Origin: Bryoerythrophyllum caledonicum
Lineage: Eukaryota > Streptophyta > Bryopsida > Pottiales > Pottiaceae
DNA length: 64,000 nt
Reading direction: 5' to 3'
Assembly (NCBI GenBank): GCA_963971425.1
Contig: OZ020523.1
Span: 12,210,867-12,274,866 of the forward strand
In this document: piece by piece, positions 33,167 to 44,626 of the stretch
Layout of the letters: each line of letters opens with the position of its first letter
How positions within the stretch are numbered: the stretch's first letter is position 1
The notes under the pieces: generated by a model
The model's input: the letters and a program-made list of their open reading frames with translations, nothing else
Database searches by the model: none
What the model was told of the DNA's origin: nothing
Translations under genes and position numbers: made by a program

Positions 33167-33795
33167 ATATGGAATAACTTTTTTGTGTACATCTTTTGGC
33201 TTTGAAATTTATCTCACATGTTACCAGCGTAGAGATGATCTTGTGCCAAAAATTTCACAATGTATCAACAAAAATTCAATCCTAAGGAGGGCGTCAAAGT
33301 TGGAAGTAGTAAAATGGTTTTTCCCTTTGTTTCTCAAAACTACACATGTTGGTAGATTTGGAATATTATTTTTTGTATGGGTCTTTTGGACTTGAAATTT
33401 TCCACACATGCAAACAACATAAAAATGTTTTTGCTCCAAAAATTTCATGGGCAAAAAATATTTCCTCAATTCTTGGGAGGGTGTCAAAGTTGGCAGCTGT
33501 GACACTTTTCTCACAGCTATCCCATGTTGGTAGATCTTGCATAAGTTTTTTTGTATAAGTCTCCTGGACTTGAAACTTGGTATGCATGTTTTCAACATAA
33601 AGATGATGTTGTCCCCAAATTTTCATGGTAAAATAACAATTTCTCAGCTTTGGGGAGGGTGTCAAAGTTGGCAGCAGTGTAGGACACTATCCCTGGAACT
33701 ACTAAACGGCCAATTTGAATGTCACCCTATTGTACTAGAAGGAGTAGTGTTGAAGTGTTTACGGTTTGAAAATTCCTTGGGCCTTTAAGGGTTAA

Positions 33796-35164
33796 CATCC
33801 CTATCACTCTTGATAATACCACTTTTTCCTTCAAGAAATGTAGTGTAAGTGTGACAATAACAATAGATGGATGGATGAAAAAGCTAATTTGGAAGGACAA
33901 AAAGTTTATTTTTTCCAATAATCCCTAATTTCTTTATTCTAGTTGTGTATAACTGTGAGTATCTCTTTACTTATTGCCAGATTTCAACAAAATCACCAGG
34001 AAATCTACTAGATTTGAGGTGTTAACATATGATTAACCCACTAGATTATAATATGGTGTATCAATTAACAATATCATTTTCTAGGGAAATGGCAACTTGT
34101 GGGTTTGTATTTGGGAGAAATACAATGTTGCAACGACATGTTGCCAACCTCAAGTTCTTAGAAACCTCATTCCAAGCATTGGTTTCACCAGAACAATCAG
34201 TGCACCATAAATTTTTTTTTAATTTTTTTATTGAAGCTTGACATTGTTTCAAATGAAATATTTAAAGTTTGACCATACGTAAAAGTTCTATTTAAAAGAT
34301 GTACCATCGAACATTTAAGGTACAAGAATGCACAATATTTTCTTGAGCCTTGGATAAGTGAAAAGGAAAACTACACAAAAGCTTTTATCAATACCTTCAT
34401 TTATTTTTATCCTTCATTTCTCTATGGACTTTGACATTATCACATTACACATAAATCGTTTAAATGTGATATTATCAAGTATGTCACATCTTGTTTATAT
34501 CACCTTTTTGTGTAAAACAAATGGTGTGATTATATCAAGGTTAGACTGCAATAACAAACCTCCAATTGGAATTGCATGGGTGGTAATGGGATGGTAGTGT
34601 GTTGGATATACTCCAATTTTATTGATGTCGGTTACCGGACTTGGTTGGTAACAAGGGGGTTTACCATAGGGCTACCAATCAATGAAACATTGGAGTTCTT
34701 CACCTCAAATTTATGTCTACCTTTCAATTTGTATGGTTGATTTCATTAAACTTTGAAAGATTTTTTTTATAGGTATAAGTAAAGATTGTAAGGTTGGAAT
34801 CAAGGATGGCACTATCATTTTTCTTTTCTTCCCTCTTGGACAAGAACAAGTGGTTTTCACTCTTTTTGTTGAAAAATAGTCAAGGAACTTCAAGGATTAA
34901 TAGACACTTTATTCATGTCAATGTTCTTCAAAGACTATAAATCTTCCCTCATAGCATGCTATAGGATGACAATTGTTATTAGACATTAATCTAAATGTGA
35001 CCAATTACATTTCTACTTAGGTTGGAATTAGGCATGGAGAAGTAAATAGCTAAAATGTAATCCCTTGGTAATAATAGGAGATGATGACAATATCTGCTTG
35101 GGTTCCTTTTACTTAAACCATCTCCAATTACATTGTCAATGGACTCAAGGAAGAATGGCCTTTC
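33796..35164. other. AT-rich intergenic DNA, no gene recognised
   Basis: No supported gene. Short frames only. TCAAGGAACTTCAAGGATTAA near 34,880 recalls the right tip of the diverged TTAA element at 48,613-49,796, but no matching partner end was found. Confidence 0.4.
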
Positions 35165-35520
35165 TCAAAGGAGGGGAAAAGCCAATTTTTCCAAGGACGA
35201 AAGGAAATGGTTTTTTCTGAACGAATTAATTGTGTAAGAATGAAAGAAACTAAGGTAAGCTCCAAATGGAGGTTCGCTATTAGTCAAGACCTTTACTTTT
35301 GGTTGTTGGTTATGGGGGGTACCTCCTGCTGGCCACCCACTAAACATGGGTGCACAGTTTGAAAATTCTTAACTAATTCAGTTTTCATTGAAAAATATGA
35401 AATCACTTGGGTTGGAATTGCAATTCTATTGGCTATCACTGAAAAATAACAGAATAATTATCTCCTCTCTCCATATATGCACGTTCCTTAACTTGTCGGT
35501 TTTAAGGGGGCTTACCTTAG
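35165..35520 (-). repeat. inverted single copy of the 29-kb tandem repeat
   Basis: The stretch around 35,370-35,510, read on the minus strand, contains the same landmarks as 28,970-29,760 (AACCCAAGTGATTTCATA, a GAATTAGTTA-like word, GTTTTAAG...CATATAT). Its boundaries are vague. Confidence 0.5.
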
Positions 35521-35869
35521 TCTCGAAGAAGAGAAGTGGAAGTAAGAGCCACAGTAAAAACTGATCTTGCGTGCTACGTTCACTGGCACCGCATCAAGTT
35601 TGCTTATTCTTTGGAGAGAAATAGAATTTGATGTTTGTGTCGATTGGGAGGTAATTGGCTGCCATGATTCTTGTGCTGACGACTGATGGGGCCACTGCAT
35701 TGGTCGCTTCCATCCGCGGTGGGAGTTCCTCCTTGTCTCAAGTTTACAATTGTCACCCTCCTAGGCTTGGTTTATCAGTTGCCGTCATCAAATCTCACCT
35801 TATGTCATCATTGAAAATTCAATACCTTATCTACATTTCCCTGGTATTATAATTTCCTTGCTTTAACCA
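35521..35869. other. non-coding spacer
   Basis: A 65-codon plus-strand frame at 35,655-35,852 opens here, but it has no domain, homologous copy or splice context that I can see. Nothing else noted. Confidence 0.35.
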
Positions 35870-37560
35870 TTAACCCCTGAATTTTCCTTGACAATTACAC
35901 ACCAAAACTGTTGATTCTAGTGCACTGAGTTAGGAAGGAAACAAAAACCGTTTAATTACCATGACAGCTTTACACCAAAAACACTTCAAAATTGTTGGAT
36001 TCTAGTACAATGAGCAAAGAAGGAAACAAAAAAATCGAATTCTAGTTTTGACCGTAGGATCTCAATTAAGACTCATTAAGTAATATACTCTCAAAATTTC
36101 ATAAACTTTGACCGCACAGATTGAAAGATTATAGTGTTTGAAGTGAAGCACTGATTCATTTTCTTCCCTGCGTTTAGTGGATGAGCAGATTTTGACTTCA
36201 CTTGGTGTCAAATTTTTGAACTACACAAGGTCTAAATCCATTACCATCTTCTTAAGCAAGATGTTAGTTCCTTAAAAACCAATTTTTAGAGGTAGAGGAC
36301 GAGTGTAGCATATTCAAAACAACTAAGCAAGGATGGAGGTTCAAAATTAGCCAATCCACACTTTAATTTTTTGTGAACTTAACATGTTTTCGATTGATAA
36401 TCCGAATGGTTAATAAGAAGGTTTACACCACATATTGTTGTGGAAAAACTAAAAAGTGAAAGGTATAAAGATAACTAGGTTTTATGTGGAAAAGAAGAAG
36501 TTTTTTTGGTACCTTACCCGACAATGAGTGACAATGTGTGAAAATGTTTGACTTGGGTTGGTATGCTATTATTTACTAAAGACAAGAATTCTTTTGGGAC
36601 AATATGAAGGGAAATAATATTACTTGCGAGTATTGAAAATCCCACATTCAATAGAGTGTCCTAGGAAAAGTTTTTGGAAGTGCCCGAGGTGCCTGCTCTC
36701 CCCATTTGAAATTCAAATCCCTATTACCTTTTCATCAAATGTCCAATTTAGGAAAAAAATTGTTTTCCCACTAAGGTCTAGGTAATGCCTTTCTGTAGTA
36801 ACAATTTCAAAGAGGAATGTTGGAAATTGACACCATAAGAAGCTGACCGAACTTTCAAAAAGCTCATTTTTGACACTTGGTCCTTTAGGGGTTAACCGTA
36901 GGATCTCATTTAGCACATAATACATTACGTACTCACAAAATTTTGTCAACTTTGACGGCACGGATTGAGAGGTTATAGTCTTTGAAGAGGGGAAAATGGT
37001 TCATTTTCATCCCCAAGTTGAGTAGATGAGCAGCAAGCTTTGACTTCAATTGGTGTCAAAGTTTTGCACTACACAAGGTCTAAATTTGATATCATCATGT
37101 TTATCATGATATCAACTTCTTGTACAACAATTTTTAGAGGTAGAAAAGAGGTGTAGCATGTTCCAAAAAATTGTGCAAGGAGTGGAGGTTCTGAAAAATG
37201 CCAATTCACCTTTTAACTTTTTTTGAACAAAATGTGTTTTCGAATCATAATCCGACTATCAATACCAAGGTTTACACCACGTCTTGTAGTAGAAAAAATA
37301 AAAAGTGAAAGATATGAAGATCTCAAAGTTTTATGTGGAAAGGAAGAAGTTTTTTTGATTCATTGCCCGACAATCTATGGCAATGTGTGAAAATCTTTGA
37401 CTTAGGATAAAATGCATTTTTCCACTAAAGACAAGAGAATGCTTTTTTAAAATAAAATAAAAATAAAAATTACTTGCTAGTATTTGAAACCTCAAATTTA
37501 CTAGAGTCTCCTAACAAAAGTTTTTGAAGTTGCCCGACGTGCCCACACTTGACAATTTTT
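35870..37560 (-). mobile_element. TTAA-family element interrupted by another family copy
   Basis: It begins TTAACCCCTGAATTTTCC at 35,870, runs to AACAAAAACCGT, and resumes after 36,895 with CCGTAGGATCTC, exactly the next block in family order (about 18 bases are missing at the junction). It then continues to about 37,560, where the family sequence fades without a clear second end. The break point is a TTAA occupied by the copy at 35,952-36,895. Confidence 0.7.
35952..36895 (-). mobile_element. TTAA-family element, complete (944 bp), nested in a relative
   Basis: It is bounded by TTAA at 35,952-35,955 and 36,892-36,895. It starts TTAATTACCATGACAGC and ends GGTCCTTTAGGGGTTAA, with all interior blocks in order. 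It sits inside an older copy of the same family. Confidence 0.8.
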
Positions 37561-37833
37561 CTTTAAGATGGCATCACTTTTTTTCTCTAAGTCCGATGAG
37601 AATGAAAATTTTACTCCCACGTACGTCTTGTCTTCTTGCATCTTTGTACAAAATTTCAAGAATTGCAAATGTAAATTGCAACTATGGAAACGATTTGCAA
37701 AAACCCACCCTGGGACTTTTTATCATTTTGGGGTTATACAATTACAGCCTAGAAGAGTCTACGAGCGTAATAGAATAGGCAGAATATCATCTACACAATG
37801 GGTACCCTACGCATTGGTCAGTTTTACACATAC

Positions 37834-38781
37834 ATAACCTCTAAGACCCAAGAGTCCCCTCGAGGGACTCTAAGAATTTAGGCAACTTCCTATAGTGTCA
37901 ATTTATAACGTTACTTTTAAAAAATTTCATTATAAATGGACATCACTAAAACTTTTGTGTGCATACAATTTTTTTGTTAAATTTGACATTCAATACAAAA
38001 GTTGTAGAGTTTTGAATTTTTTCTGGAAAGAGTAGGCATGTTGGACAACTCCAAAAACTTTTGTTGTAATACTCATTCATATATGAGATTTTCAATATTG
38101 GCAAGTAAACTCATTTTCTTTCATATTGTCAAAAAATATTGTCTTTAGTGAAAAATAGCATATTAACCCAAGTCAAACATTATCAAACATTGTCACAAAT
38201 TGTCGGGCAAGGTACTAAAAAACATTCTTCTTTTCCACATTATAATTTAGAGATCTTTATATTTTATGAATTTTTTCCTTCTTACTACAAGATGTGTTGT
38301 ACACCTTCCTATCAACCATTTGGATTTTCATTCTAAAACATATTTAGTTCACAAAAAAAAAATGCAAACTGGTAATTTTTGAACCTCCACTCCTTGCACA
38401 ATTGTTTTGAATATGTTACACCCTTCTTCTACCTCTAAAAAGTGGTGTACAAGGAACTAAATTCATGCTTAAGAAGATGGTAAAGAATCTAGACCTTGTG
38501 TAGTGCAAAAATTTCAAAACCAAGTGAAGTCAAAGTTTGCTGATGCACTCAACGCAGGGAAGAAAATGAACCATTTTCTCTACTTCAAAAACTATAATAT
38601 TTCAATCCGTGCGGTCAAAGTTTACGAAATTTTGTGAGGACGTTACTTAGTGAGCTTTAATTCAGATCCTAAGATTAGATGTACAAATAAAAATATTTGT
38701 TTCCCTCTTTACTCATTGCACTAGAACAAGCAATTTTGAAGTGTTTTTGGTGTGAAAATGCCTTGAGCCTTTAGGGGTTAA
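37834..38781 (+). mobile_element. TTAA-family element, complete (948 bp)
   Basis: The left end is ATAACCTCTAAGACCC (tip mutated). It is followed by the hairpin AGAGTCCCCTCGAGGGACTCT. The right end is CCTTTAGGGGTTAA with TTAA at 38,778-38,781. The interior is in family order. No ORF. Confidence 0.78.
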
Positions 38782-39847
38782 CAAAATGGAGATTGTTCAT
38801 GAGATTTGCCTACTTAATGCCCATGTTATATCTAAGTGATACCCATTTTGTATGCATCACTATGGTTTGGAAAAGTAAATAGTTTAGCAGGTAGTGTCCA
38901 ATTTATACGGTACATTTCAGCACGACCCCACTTCACCAAAATTATTGTAGTTTGCTAATGCTTGCATGAATTGGAGATTGGAGAGATCCATTGGAAAGCT
39001 AACAAAGAGCTTGAAATGCGTTAAAAGGACGTGAGAGACAATGGCCAGTTGTAGAAAGAGTTAGTAGAGCAAAAGCACCATAATCAACCTCGTTGGCGTT
39101 ACAGGGTCAAACAAAGACACTCATTCTTCCCATAAGTTATTCCTCGCATAACCTGTAGTGCCACTAACTTATAACTTTTGCTAACTGTATCCTCGGCTGA
39201 CTTTGAATCACCATTGATGCTTAAAGAGTGGTTATAATGAAAGCCAAGGGGCCACTCTTATAGTCACACTCCTCATTTGTTCTCGATTGGTTGCCTTAGA
39301 CCAACGAGAGCGTTGTTTCCAAGCCCCATATTGTGCTGAACAAAACAATGCGGGTAGATAGCGGTGCAATTTGGTTGTAGTTTCTATACCCTCTACTAAA
39401 CCCACTACCAACTTTTAGCCTTTACAGAGTCTTACCACCTTCATCCATTGGCGCCATATTTGGTTATAACTTATGGGAGGATGAGTGTATGTACACCTTC
39501 CCCAAATGTACATGGCCTTTTTTACTAGCATCAAATTGCACGAACTAAAACTAATTTGGCTGTAAAACATACAAAGTTCATCTAATCCTCTTGCCACATG
39601 ATTTTCATTTAATATTAGAAAACCTTGTGAATTTTGAATGAACATTATGAAGTGTATGCGGAAAATTTTATTATATTGATGAGTATTGAGTTGCTATATT
39701 GGAAGAATGCGACAGGTGTTCCCGTTAGAAAGAGAGAAGATTTCACAGCGAGGAATCAAACCTACAACCACTTCATATGGTTTGGTAATTTATCCACCAT
39801 CACCCGGTACTTTAGAGTCATCTCGGACCTTATAATTATTATTGTTA
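38782..39847. other. intergenic, no gene recognised
   Basis: No supported gene. The stretch 38,790-38,930 resembles 22,890-23,040 (GATACCC words followed by a TTGGAAAA word), an undefined dispersed repeat. Confidence 0.4.
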
Positions 39848-40798
39848 TTAACCCCTAACGTACCAAGTGTCAAAAATGGGCTTTTTGAAAGTTCGGTCAG
39901 GTTCCTATGGTGTCAATTTCCAACACTCTTCTTTGAAAATTTTACTATAGAAAGACATTACCTAGACCTTAGTGGGAAAACAATTTTTTCCTAAATTGGA
40001 CATTTAATGAAAAAGTTATAGGGTTTTGAATTTTAATTGGGGAGGACGGGCACCTCGGGCACCTCCAAAAACTTTTGATAGAACACTCTATTGAAAGTGA
40101 GATTTTCAGTACTTGCAAGTAATATTATTTCCCTTCATATTGTCAAAAAAAAGTTCTTCTCTTTAGTGAAAAATAGCATACCAACCCAAGTCAAACATTT
40201 TCACACATTGTCACTCATAGTTGGGCAAGGTACCAAAAAAACTTCTTCTTTTCCACATAAAACCTAGAGATCTTCATATTTTTCACTTTTTATTTTATTC
40301 CACTACAAAATGTAATGTAAACCTTCTTATTAACCATTCGGATTATCAATCAAAAACATATTAAGTTCAAAAAAAATTAAAGTGTGAATTAACAAATTTC
40401 GAGCCTCCACTCCTTGCACACTTGTTTTGAATATGCTACACCTTGTCTCTACCTTTAAAAATTGGTGCGTAAGGAGCTAACATCATGCTTAACAAGATGG
40501 TAATAGCTTTAGACCTTGTGTAGTGAAATTTTTTGACACCAACTGTCAAAGTCTGCTGATCCACTAAACGCTGGGAAGAAAATGAACCATTTGCTTGACT
40601 TCAAACACTATAATCTTTCAATCCGTGCGGTCAAAGTTTATGAAATTTTGTACATGTATTACTTAATAAGCCTTTATTGAGATCCTACGGTCAGAACTTA
40701 AAATCAAAGTTTTTGTTACTTTCTTTATTCATTGCACTAGAATCCATTAATCTTGAAGTGTTTTTGGTGTAGAACTGTCACGGTACCTTAGGGGTTAA
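39848..40798 (+). mobile_element. TTAA-family element, complete (951 bp)
   Basis: TTAA at 39,848-39,851 and 40,795-40,798. The tips TTAACCCCTAACG and CCTTAGGGGTTAA pair well. This is one of the best-preserved copies and a good reference for the family. Confidence 0.82.
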
Positions 40799-41157
40799 TA
40801 CATCTTTGCGAAACATTGATACTAGTTCCATTTACATCTATTAATAGAAATACGTGTATATTTACCTGTAAAGTTTTTGTTCTTGTTCATTATTTGTCAT
40901 CCTGAGAAATGAGAATCAGCTCTAAATAATTGTTGATATCAGCATTATCTTAAAGAAAGAGAGAGAGTCATCTAGTAATATTCGTATTTCTTTTTTCACT
41001 CATAAGACGGCTGACACCTATTTTACTTGAATTCAGGGATCCCCATACTCTTCTACAATCATATGGGACTATAATTGAAAGAATGTTTCTATTAATTGGA
41101 TAATACATAATGTGATTCGATGATATTATATAAAAATTATTAGAAGAAGTATCTCAA

Positions 41158-42225
41158 TTAACCCCAGTCGAACCATTTTCCCTTTGGAGGACGTTTTCTA
41201 TATTTGGGCAAGTTCCTAAGGTCCTGATCTTGATATGAGTTTCTGAAATATTTCATGAAGGAGCAAGAAGAAGAAGAAGAACTCCGGTCTGTGAAAGAGA
41301 CTAGCGTGAATATAGTGTTTGTTCATTCTCTTCACTAAGCATATGGCCACGGGACATAGGCTAGTGTAATTGAACTACTCCCCCCTCTCGAGGATAAACA
41401 TCTCCTCCAAGGGCTTTGTGGGTCCCCATACAACGAGGCCTTGGGACCCCACCATAATTGGGTGGACTATGGGGTAGGCACCACGCCGACAATAGGACTT
41501 GAACTCACAACCACCTCACCAATGTGCCATGACCTAAACCACTACACCAAAGCCGTGGTGCCTTGCATGAAGGAGCACCATAGTACTAGCTCCGTGAAAA
41601 TATAATAATTTTTCACAATGGAATTGTAGAACAAATGTTATGATGTTCTAAGTGTAAAATAAGGGACTTTACGCAACTCCAATTTTTTTGGCTACAGGCA
41701 TCCATTAACATTGAATTTTTTCATACAAATAATATTTTTATTTCCTTTGAAATTGTCAAAAATAACACATTATCTTCGGTGTAAAAATGATTTTAATTCA
41801 AAGCAAACATTTCACAGTGTCAGACAATGTACCAAAAAACATCTTCATTTCCAAATGATTATTAGAGATCTTTGTTATTTTACGGTTTATTTTTTTATGC
41901 TAGAATGTGTGGTGTAAACCTTCTTTAGGAACCATTTGGGTTCTTAACCTAAATTACATTAAGTTCACAAAAAAAATCTAACATATGGATTGGCAATTTT
42001 TGAACCGCCACTCTTTGCACCATTACTTCAAATATGCTACACCCCTTTTCTACCTCTATAACTTGGTGCTCTATGAACATAATCATGTTCAACATGATGG
42101 TATAGAATTTAGACTTTGTGTAGTGCAAAAATTTGATATCAAAGTGAAGTCAAAGTCTGCCAATCTACTCAATGCAAGAAAGAAAACTGAACATATCTCT
42201 TCACTTCAAGCACTATAATATAATA
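41158..42225 (+). mobile_element. TTAA-family element, diverged, carrying a SINE
   Basis: It starts TTAACCCCAGTCG near 41,158 and shows the GGGCAAGTTCCTAAGGT block. It is cut by the SINE at 41,266-41,565, then resumes with the family interior (GAAATTGTCAAAAATA, GTAAACCTTCTT, CTACACCCCTTTTCTACC) to about 42,225. The right TTAA end is not recognisable. Confidence 0.55.
41266..41565 (-). mobile_element. tRNA-derived SINE with 12-bp target duplication
   Basis: Read on the minus strand it begins GGCACCACGGC, has a tRNA-like A box (TGGTGTAGTGGTTTAGGTC, 41,532-41,550) and B box (GAGTTCAAGTCC, 41,496-41,507), and then an unrelated body. It ends in a TTC microsatellite tail (41,266-41,281). Both sides carry CATGAAGGAGCA (41,254-41,265 and 41,566-41,577), a perfect 12-base target duplication that fixes the boundaries. 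It is about 300 bp. Pol III transcription is inferred from the boxes. Movement would rely on a LINE; no shared 3' end with the LINE in this window was seen. Confidence 0.85.
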
Positions 42226-42478
42226 TATCAAAATAATTGATAAAAAATTGACATACCAAAAACATGCTTTAGTTTTTTGAGAGCCTATGTTTTGACACTT
42301 GGTTGTTTACAAATTGATGTTTAGCACAAGATAGTAAATAGATCTATTTGTTGCTACATAAATAGTTAGGATACTTGTATTAGTGTTTCTATGTCAAACT
42401 CTACTATTGGCAGGACCAAATATTTATTAATGGAAAAATCTTAACCCGTTATTGTCCATGAGACCAATATGTGGTGAT

Positions 42479-43961
42479 TTAATCCTTAAGGTACGGTACG
42501 TGACAGTTCCACTCCAAAAACACTTCAAATTTGTGGGATTCTAGTGCAATGAATAAAGATGGAAGCAAAAACTTGAATTCCTAGATTTTACCGTAGGATC
42601 TCAATAAAGACTCATAAAGTAAGATACTCATGAAGTTTCATAAACTTTCACCGCAGAGATTGAAATATTATAAGGTAGAGGCACCCAATTCCAATCGGCC
42701 ATCCAATTCCGATCAATAGAGTATGCATGGCATGGTGCATGAAATGGCAAGTGCATGAAATGGTTTGTGAAGCGACCAAAAATTGATGGCTTAACATCTG
42801 AAAACACAAGTCATTATCGGCATTGGGTCATGAAGTGTGCAATTTTGGGTTGCTTCAAATCAATTGAGCTCTCATTGATGGCCTTGCCTTGAAAGGCTGA
42901 TCGGCATTGGGTACCCTCCATGAGTTGGTTATCCATGGCATGTCTTCTCTCTTTTACTCACTCTCACTTGTTGGCATTGGGCAAAGGAGGGCACCAAATC
43001 TCACATGCTCTACAGTTTTATTATGGGCTCCGGTGGTTTTTGGGCTTTTAAATTCTATATCAATTCCAAACCTTTGCGATTAAATTTGAAAAAATGTTTG
43101 TTGAGTTACATTCCTAATTCCGCAGCTTTCTACATAAATGTTTTGGCATACAATATCATTTGAGTCTCGAACTAGCTTAAGTGATCAAAATTGGGTGCCT
43201 CTACCTTAGTGTTTGAAGTCAAGCAACTAGTTCATTGTCTTCCCTGCGTTTAGTGGATCAGTAAACTTTGACTTCACTTGGTGTCAAATTTTTGCACTAG
43301 ACAAGGTCCAAATCCATAAGCATTGTGTTAAGCATGATTTGAGTTCCTTACACACCAATTTCCGAGGTAGAAGAGGGGTGTAGCATATTCAAACAATTGT
43401 GCAAGGAGTGGAGGTTCAAATATTGCCAATTCACGATTTAGTTTTTTGTAAGATTAGTATGTATCAGAAATGATAATCCAAATGATCAACAAGAAGGCTT
43501 ACACCACATATTGTTGTGGAAAAAATAAAAAGTGAAAAACATGAAGATTTCTAAGTTTTTTTGTAGAAAGGAAGAAGGGTTTTTGTACCTTGGCCAACAA
43601 TGTCTGACAATGTATGAAAATGTTTGACTTGGGTTGATATGCTATTTTTCACTAAAGACAAGAACTTTTTCTTGACAATATGAAAGGGAATAATTTAAAT
43701 TGCTAGTATTGAAAATCTCACGCTCAATGGAGTGTTCTAGCAAAAGTTTTCGGACGTGCCCGACATGCCCATTTGCCCCGTTGGAAATTCAAAACCCAAT
43801 AACTTTTGCATTAAATATTAGATCTAGGAAAAATTGATTTCCCACTCAAGTTTTGATAATGCCCTTCTACAGTGTAATTTTCAAAGAGGAATTGACACCA
43901 TAGCAACCTAAATGAACCTTCAAAATGCCATTTTAGGACACTTGGTCCTTTAGGGGTTTAA
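42479..43961 (-). mobile_element. TTAA-family element interrupted by a 534-bp MITE
   Basis: The left end is TTAATCCTTAAGGTACGG (TTAA 42,479-42,482). The right end is GGTCCTTTAGGGGTTTAA (TTAA 43,958-43,961). Without 42,673-43,206 and one TA the copy is about 0.95 kb and in family order. Confidence 0.78.
42673..43206 (+). mobile_element. 534-bp MITE with AGGTAGAGGCACC ends and TA target
   Basis: Terminal inverted repeats of at least 17 bp (AGGTAGAGGCACCCAAT) are flanked by TA on both sides (42,671-42,672 and 43,207-43,208). Removing it restores the family word ATTATAGTGTTTGAAG of the host element, which confirms a 2-base duplication. No ORF. A truncated inverted relative is at 20,205-20,615. 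The TA target suggests Tc1/mariner or a similar superfamily, but the tip is not Stowaway-like. Confidence 0.82.
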
Positions 43962-44417
43962 TATTAAGAATGGAACTTATTAGAAATATGTAGTAAATTA
44001 GACATCAAACATCAAGGTCCAAGGATACATTTGAAGTGTTATCATTCTTATTTAATGCAATAGTTCTTTGGCAATTAGACTCTTACAACTATAAAAAGAG
44101 GGAAAATACAATGCCTACACACATATTACTTAATAAAGAAAAAAAATAACAATAATCGTTCAATAAAAATAACTCACTAGTTACTTTGAAATAATGAGAG
44201 ATGAAAATCAAGAAATTTAGACTCGTCATATTTCAAACATCAAATTGTAGAAACAACTTGTTTGATAAACAAGTTGCACGTATTTGTTCTAAATCTTACA
44301 AATATGGTATCTTCCTATACTAGTACACTAAATATTGCATGTAGTGTACTAAACACTAAATACAATCATGTACACTAATTGCAAACTACGCAATTAGTGT
44401 AGTGGTAGAATACTATA
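43962..44417. other. AT-rich spacer with small hairpin
   Basis: No gene. Near its end (about 44,373-44,401) an 11-bp stem, ACACTAATTGC with GCAATTAGTGT, forms a short inverted repeat. Confidence 0.45.
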
Positions 44418-44626
44418 TTAAACCCTGAAGGCCCACGGCATTTTCACACCAAAAACACTTCAAAACTCCTCGTTCTAATGCAATGAGTAATGAGGTAATC
44501 AAAACAATTTATTTCTACATCTAACCGTAGGATCTAGATTAAACTTATTCATTGACGCCCTCATAAAATTTCATAAACTAAGACCGCACAGATTGAAAGA
44601 TTATAGTGTTTGAAGCAGAGAACAAT
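44418..44626 (-). mobile_element. TTAA-family fragment
   Basis: It starts TTAAACCCTGAAGGCCC (TTAA 44,418-44,421) and keeps only the first ~200 bases of the family, up to ATTATAGTGTTTGAAG, then stops abruptly. Confidence 0.6.

Larger units (their letters stand above)
30776..33732 (+). mobile_element. Tc1/mariner-type element with ~580-bp inverted repeats (2,957 bp)
   Basis: The ends CAATAGGGTGACATTC and its complement are flanked by TA on both sides (30,774-30,775 and 33,733-33,734), the hallmark TA target duplication of Tc1/mariner elements. The right inverted repeat covers about 33,150-33,732. The left covers about 30,776-31,537 and is longer because a 178-base segment is duplicated in tandem (starts 30,985 and 31,163). 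The interior holds a broken DD34E transposase and a C/T-rich stretch with a 102-base repeat (starts about 31,973 and 32,075). The transposase has a frameshift and two stops, so the element is not autonomous. The inverted arms could transcribe into a long hairpin. Confidence 0.88.
29892..33795 (+). mobile_element. TTAA-family element interrupted by a Tc1-type element
   Basis: The left part runs from TTAAAGGCCCAAGAG (29,892) to 30,775. The right part resumes at 33,733 with CTAGAAGGAG and closes with CCTTTAAGGGTTAA (TTAA at 33,792-33,795). Removing 30,776-33,732 and one TA joins the two into a family copy of about 0.95 kb. It has a near-terminal hairpin, CAAGAG...ACTCTTG, near 29,902-29,928. Confidence 0.75.

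Noticed and set aside
41496-41560. Possible tRNA gene
   Set aside because: A and B boxes are present, but there is no cloverleaf with proper acceptor pairing, and the sequence continues into a SINE body with target duplications.
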